Origin: JAWWOL01 sp963797535
GTDB lineage: Bacteria; Actinomycetota; Actinomycetes; JAWWOL01
Direction: 5' to 3'
Assembly (NCBI GenBank): GCA_963797535.1
Contig: CAWCPQ010000001.1
Span: forward strand, 1,984,001 to 2,048,000
Length of the DNA stretch: 64,000 nucleotides
Each line of letters opens with the position of its first letter. Position 1 is the first letter of the stretch. The notes under the pieces are model-generated. The model was not told where the DNA came from, ran no database searches, and saw only the letters and a list, made by a program, of their open reading frames with translations. Below are positions 63,045 through 64,000 of the stretch, one piece after another. The position numbers were made by a program, and so were the translations under genes.

Positions 63045-64000
63045 AGGGCCGGCTGCTGACCGCCGGGCTGCTCGTGGCGGTACCGCTAATCGCCGCCTCG
63101 GCTTGGCTGACGAACACATCGGCGGCCAAGGCCGTCTCCCGATCTGTCCTCCACGTCGACTTCGGCACGCGTACGACGCTGCCCCCGAGGGGCTACGTGC
63201 TCGACCACGGCCAGGCCTTCTCGTCGGCTCGCGGGTTCGGCTGGGAAAAGGCCAGTAACAGCAGGGGTTTTGCTCTTACCAGCAACGGCGTCAGACGGAC
63301 GACCGGGCATGCGCCGGACCGCCGGTACGCCACCTTCATGCAGATGCAGGCTGGACCCGCCCGTACGACCCCGGCGCAGTGGCAGGCCGCCGTACCGAAC
63401 GGGGTCTACAAGGTCACGGTCGCCGTCGGCGACGCCGCCGCCATCAACTCCCTGAACCGGGTTGTCGCCCAACCGCGCACCGCGCACCAGGTCGTACTCG
63501 TCGGCGGGTTCAAACCGACCACTGCGCACCACTTCTTCACGGTCACCAAGCCGGTGCGAGTCACCACCGGACGCCTGACCCTGTCCCCGGCCGGAGGCAA
63601 GAACACCAAGATCGACTTCGTCACCGCCATCCCCGTTGCGACACCACCGCCGGCGAAGCCGCCGACGACGGTTGTCAACCTCGCGGCCGGGGGGACGGTG
63701 AGTGCGGCCTGTCACGTCACGGGCTTCACCTCCGTGCTCCCCAACACCGCCGGCAACCAGTGCCTGCCGAGCAAGATTGCTTTCGTACCAGGCGGACTGC
63801 AGCTGACGAGCACGAGCGGCCAGCTCGCCAACGATGACCAGCAGAATGCGCTCTACCGAACGTTCAACGCCAGCAAGGACTTCACTGTGACGGCGCGGAT
63901 GCGGGGGCCGATCAACCAGCTCACGGCCAACTACCAGCAGGCCGGAGCGTTCTTCGGGCCGGACCAGAACAACTTCGTCAAGGTGGAGGCCGAGCACAAC
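63041..64000 (+). CDS. secreted protein with malectin-like and ConA-like domains (3' end beyond window)
   Basis: A reading frame from GTG 63041 runs open to the last base, giving at least 320 residues. The N-terminus is a signal peptide (RLLTAGLLVAVPLIAASAWL, then TNTSAAKA). Next comes a malectin-like carbohydrate-binding domain (VLHVDFGTRTTLPPRGYVLD, DRRYATFMQMQ, VPNGVYKVTVAVGDAAAIN, GRLTLSPAGG). A Pro-rich linker (PVATPPPAKPPTT) follows, and the start of a second beta-sandwich (DFTVTARMRGPINQLTANYQ, AGAFFGPDQNNFVKVE) resembling DUF1349/ConA-like domains. Catalytic function, if any, lies past the window. It overlaps the globin gene stop. Confidence 0.8.
   Translation, partial: MKGRLLTAGLLVAVPLIAASAWLTNTSAAKAVSRSVLHVDFGTRTTLPPRGYVLDHGQAFSSARGFGWEKASNSRGFALTSNGVRRTTGHAPDRRYATFMQMQAGPARTTPAQWQAAVPNGVYKVTVAVGDAAAINSLNRVVAQPRTAHQVVLVGGFKPTTAHHFFTVTKPVRVTTGRLTLSPAGGKNTKIDFVTAIPVATPPPAKPPTTVVNLAAGGTVSAACHVTGFTSVLPNTAGNQCLPSKIAFVPGGLQLTSTSGQLANDDQQNALYRTFNASKDFTVTARMRGPINQLTANYQQAGAFFGPDQNNFVKVEAEHN

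Overview
The window is high-GC DNA (roughly 70% by eye) from an actinobacterium. The markers are secA with a long-form hibernation factor, comF, the mtrA-mtrB-lpqB signalling operon, a DUF3499 / Trm112 / phosphomannomutase / sahH block, many GTG starts and many 4-base ATGA/GTGA gene overlaps. The family-level placement (Nocardioidaceae or a Frankia-like lineage) is only a guess. No tRNA, rRNA, CRISPR array, transposase or integrase was seen.

Layout. 0-5.2 kb: the end of an Rv3235-like gene, a GNAT acetyltransferase and a secreted GH10 xylanase placed beside secA. 5.3-12.2 kb: accessory genes (MFS exporter with a divergent XRE regulator, a lipoprotein, a small orphan protein, a 742-residue metzincin-like protein and a frameshifted CaCA-family antiporter). 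12.2-26.8 kb: conserved core (orphan LuxR-type response regulator, hpf, comF, lpqB-mtrB-mtrA, two bPH2-domain membrane proteins, then the membrane-protein/DUF4129/DUF4350/MoxR/DUF58 operon). 26.8-41.1 kb: a metabolic block that separates DUF58 from the SpoIIM-like and RDD genes it usually sits beside. This block holds a methyltransferase remnant, an HTH-PASTA protein, a molybdenum formate dehydrogenase (cysteine form) with its MobA, FdhD and DUF6457 helpers, glycolate oxidase glcDEF translationally coupled to fdhD, an SRPBCC protein and an M20 peptidase. 41-51.4 kb: SpoIIM-like and RDD proteins, secreted and lipoproteins, a SixA-type phosphatase, a large LAL regulator, a sigma/anti-sigma pair and an aminoglycoside-phosphotransferase-like kinase. 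51.7-60.1 kb: two very different S-adenosylhomocysteine hydrolases, a MerR regulator, a CDF metal exporter and the sugar-phosphate block (SIS isomerase, Trm112, phosphomannomutase, zinc ribbon, DUF3499). 60.1-64 kb: three long palindromic repeats, hemolysin III, PlsC, DinB, a truncated globin and a secreted lectin-like protein cut by the window end.

How the genes work together. MtrAB-LpqB is an envelope and division signalling module. The formate dehydrogenase and glycolate oxidase genes form two head-to-head arms (fdhG-fdhB-nrfD against mobA-DUF6457 going one way, fdhD-glcDEF going the other) and would feed electrons from small acids into the respiratory chain. The sahH genes recycle S-adenosylhomocysteine. 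The sugar-phosphate block makes mannose-phosphate precursors.

Main points for follow-up: the metzincin-like protein with no signal peptide (8832-11060), the three-copy palindromic repeat (60133-60418), the divergent sahH tandem, the fdh/glc insertion with its HTH-PASTA neighbour, and five genes with broken reading frames. One of these is explained exactly by a 23-base repeat expansion. Most of the others look like single inserted bases, so assembly error must be excluded.
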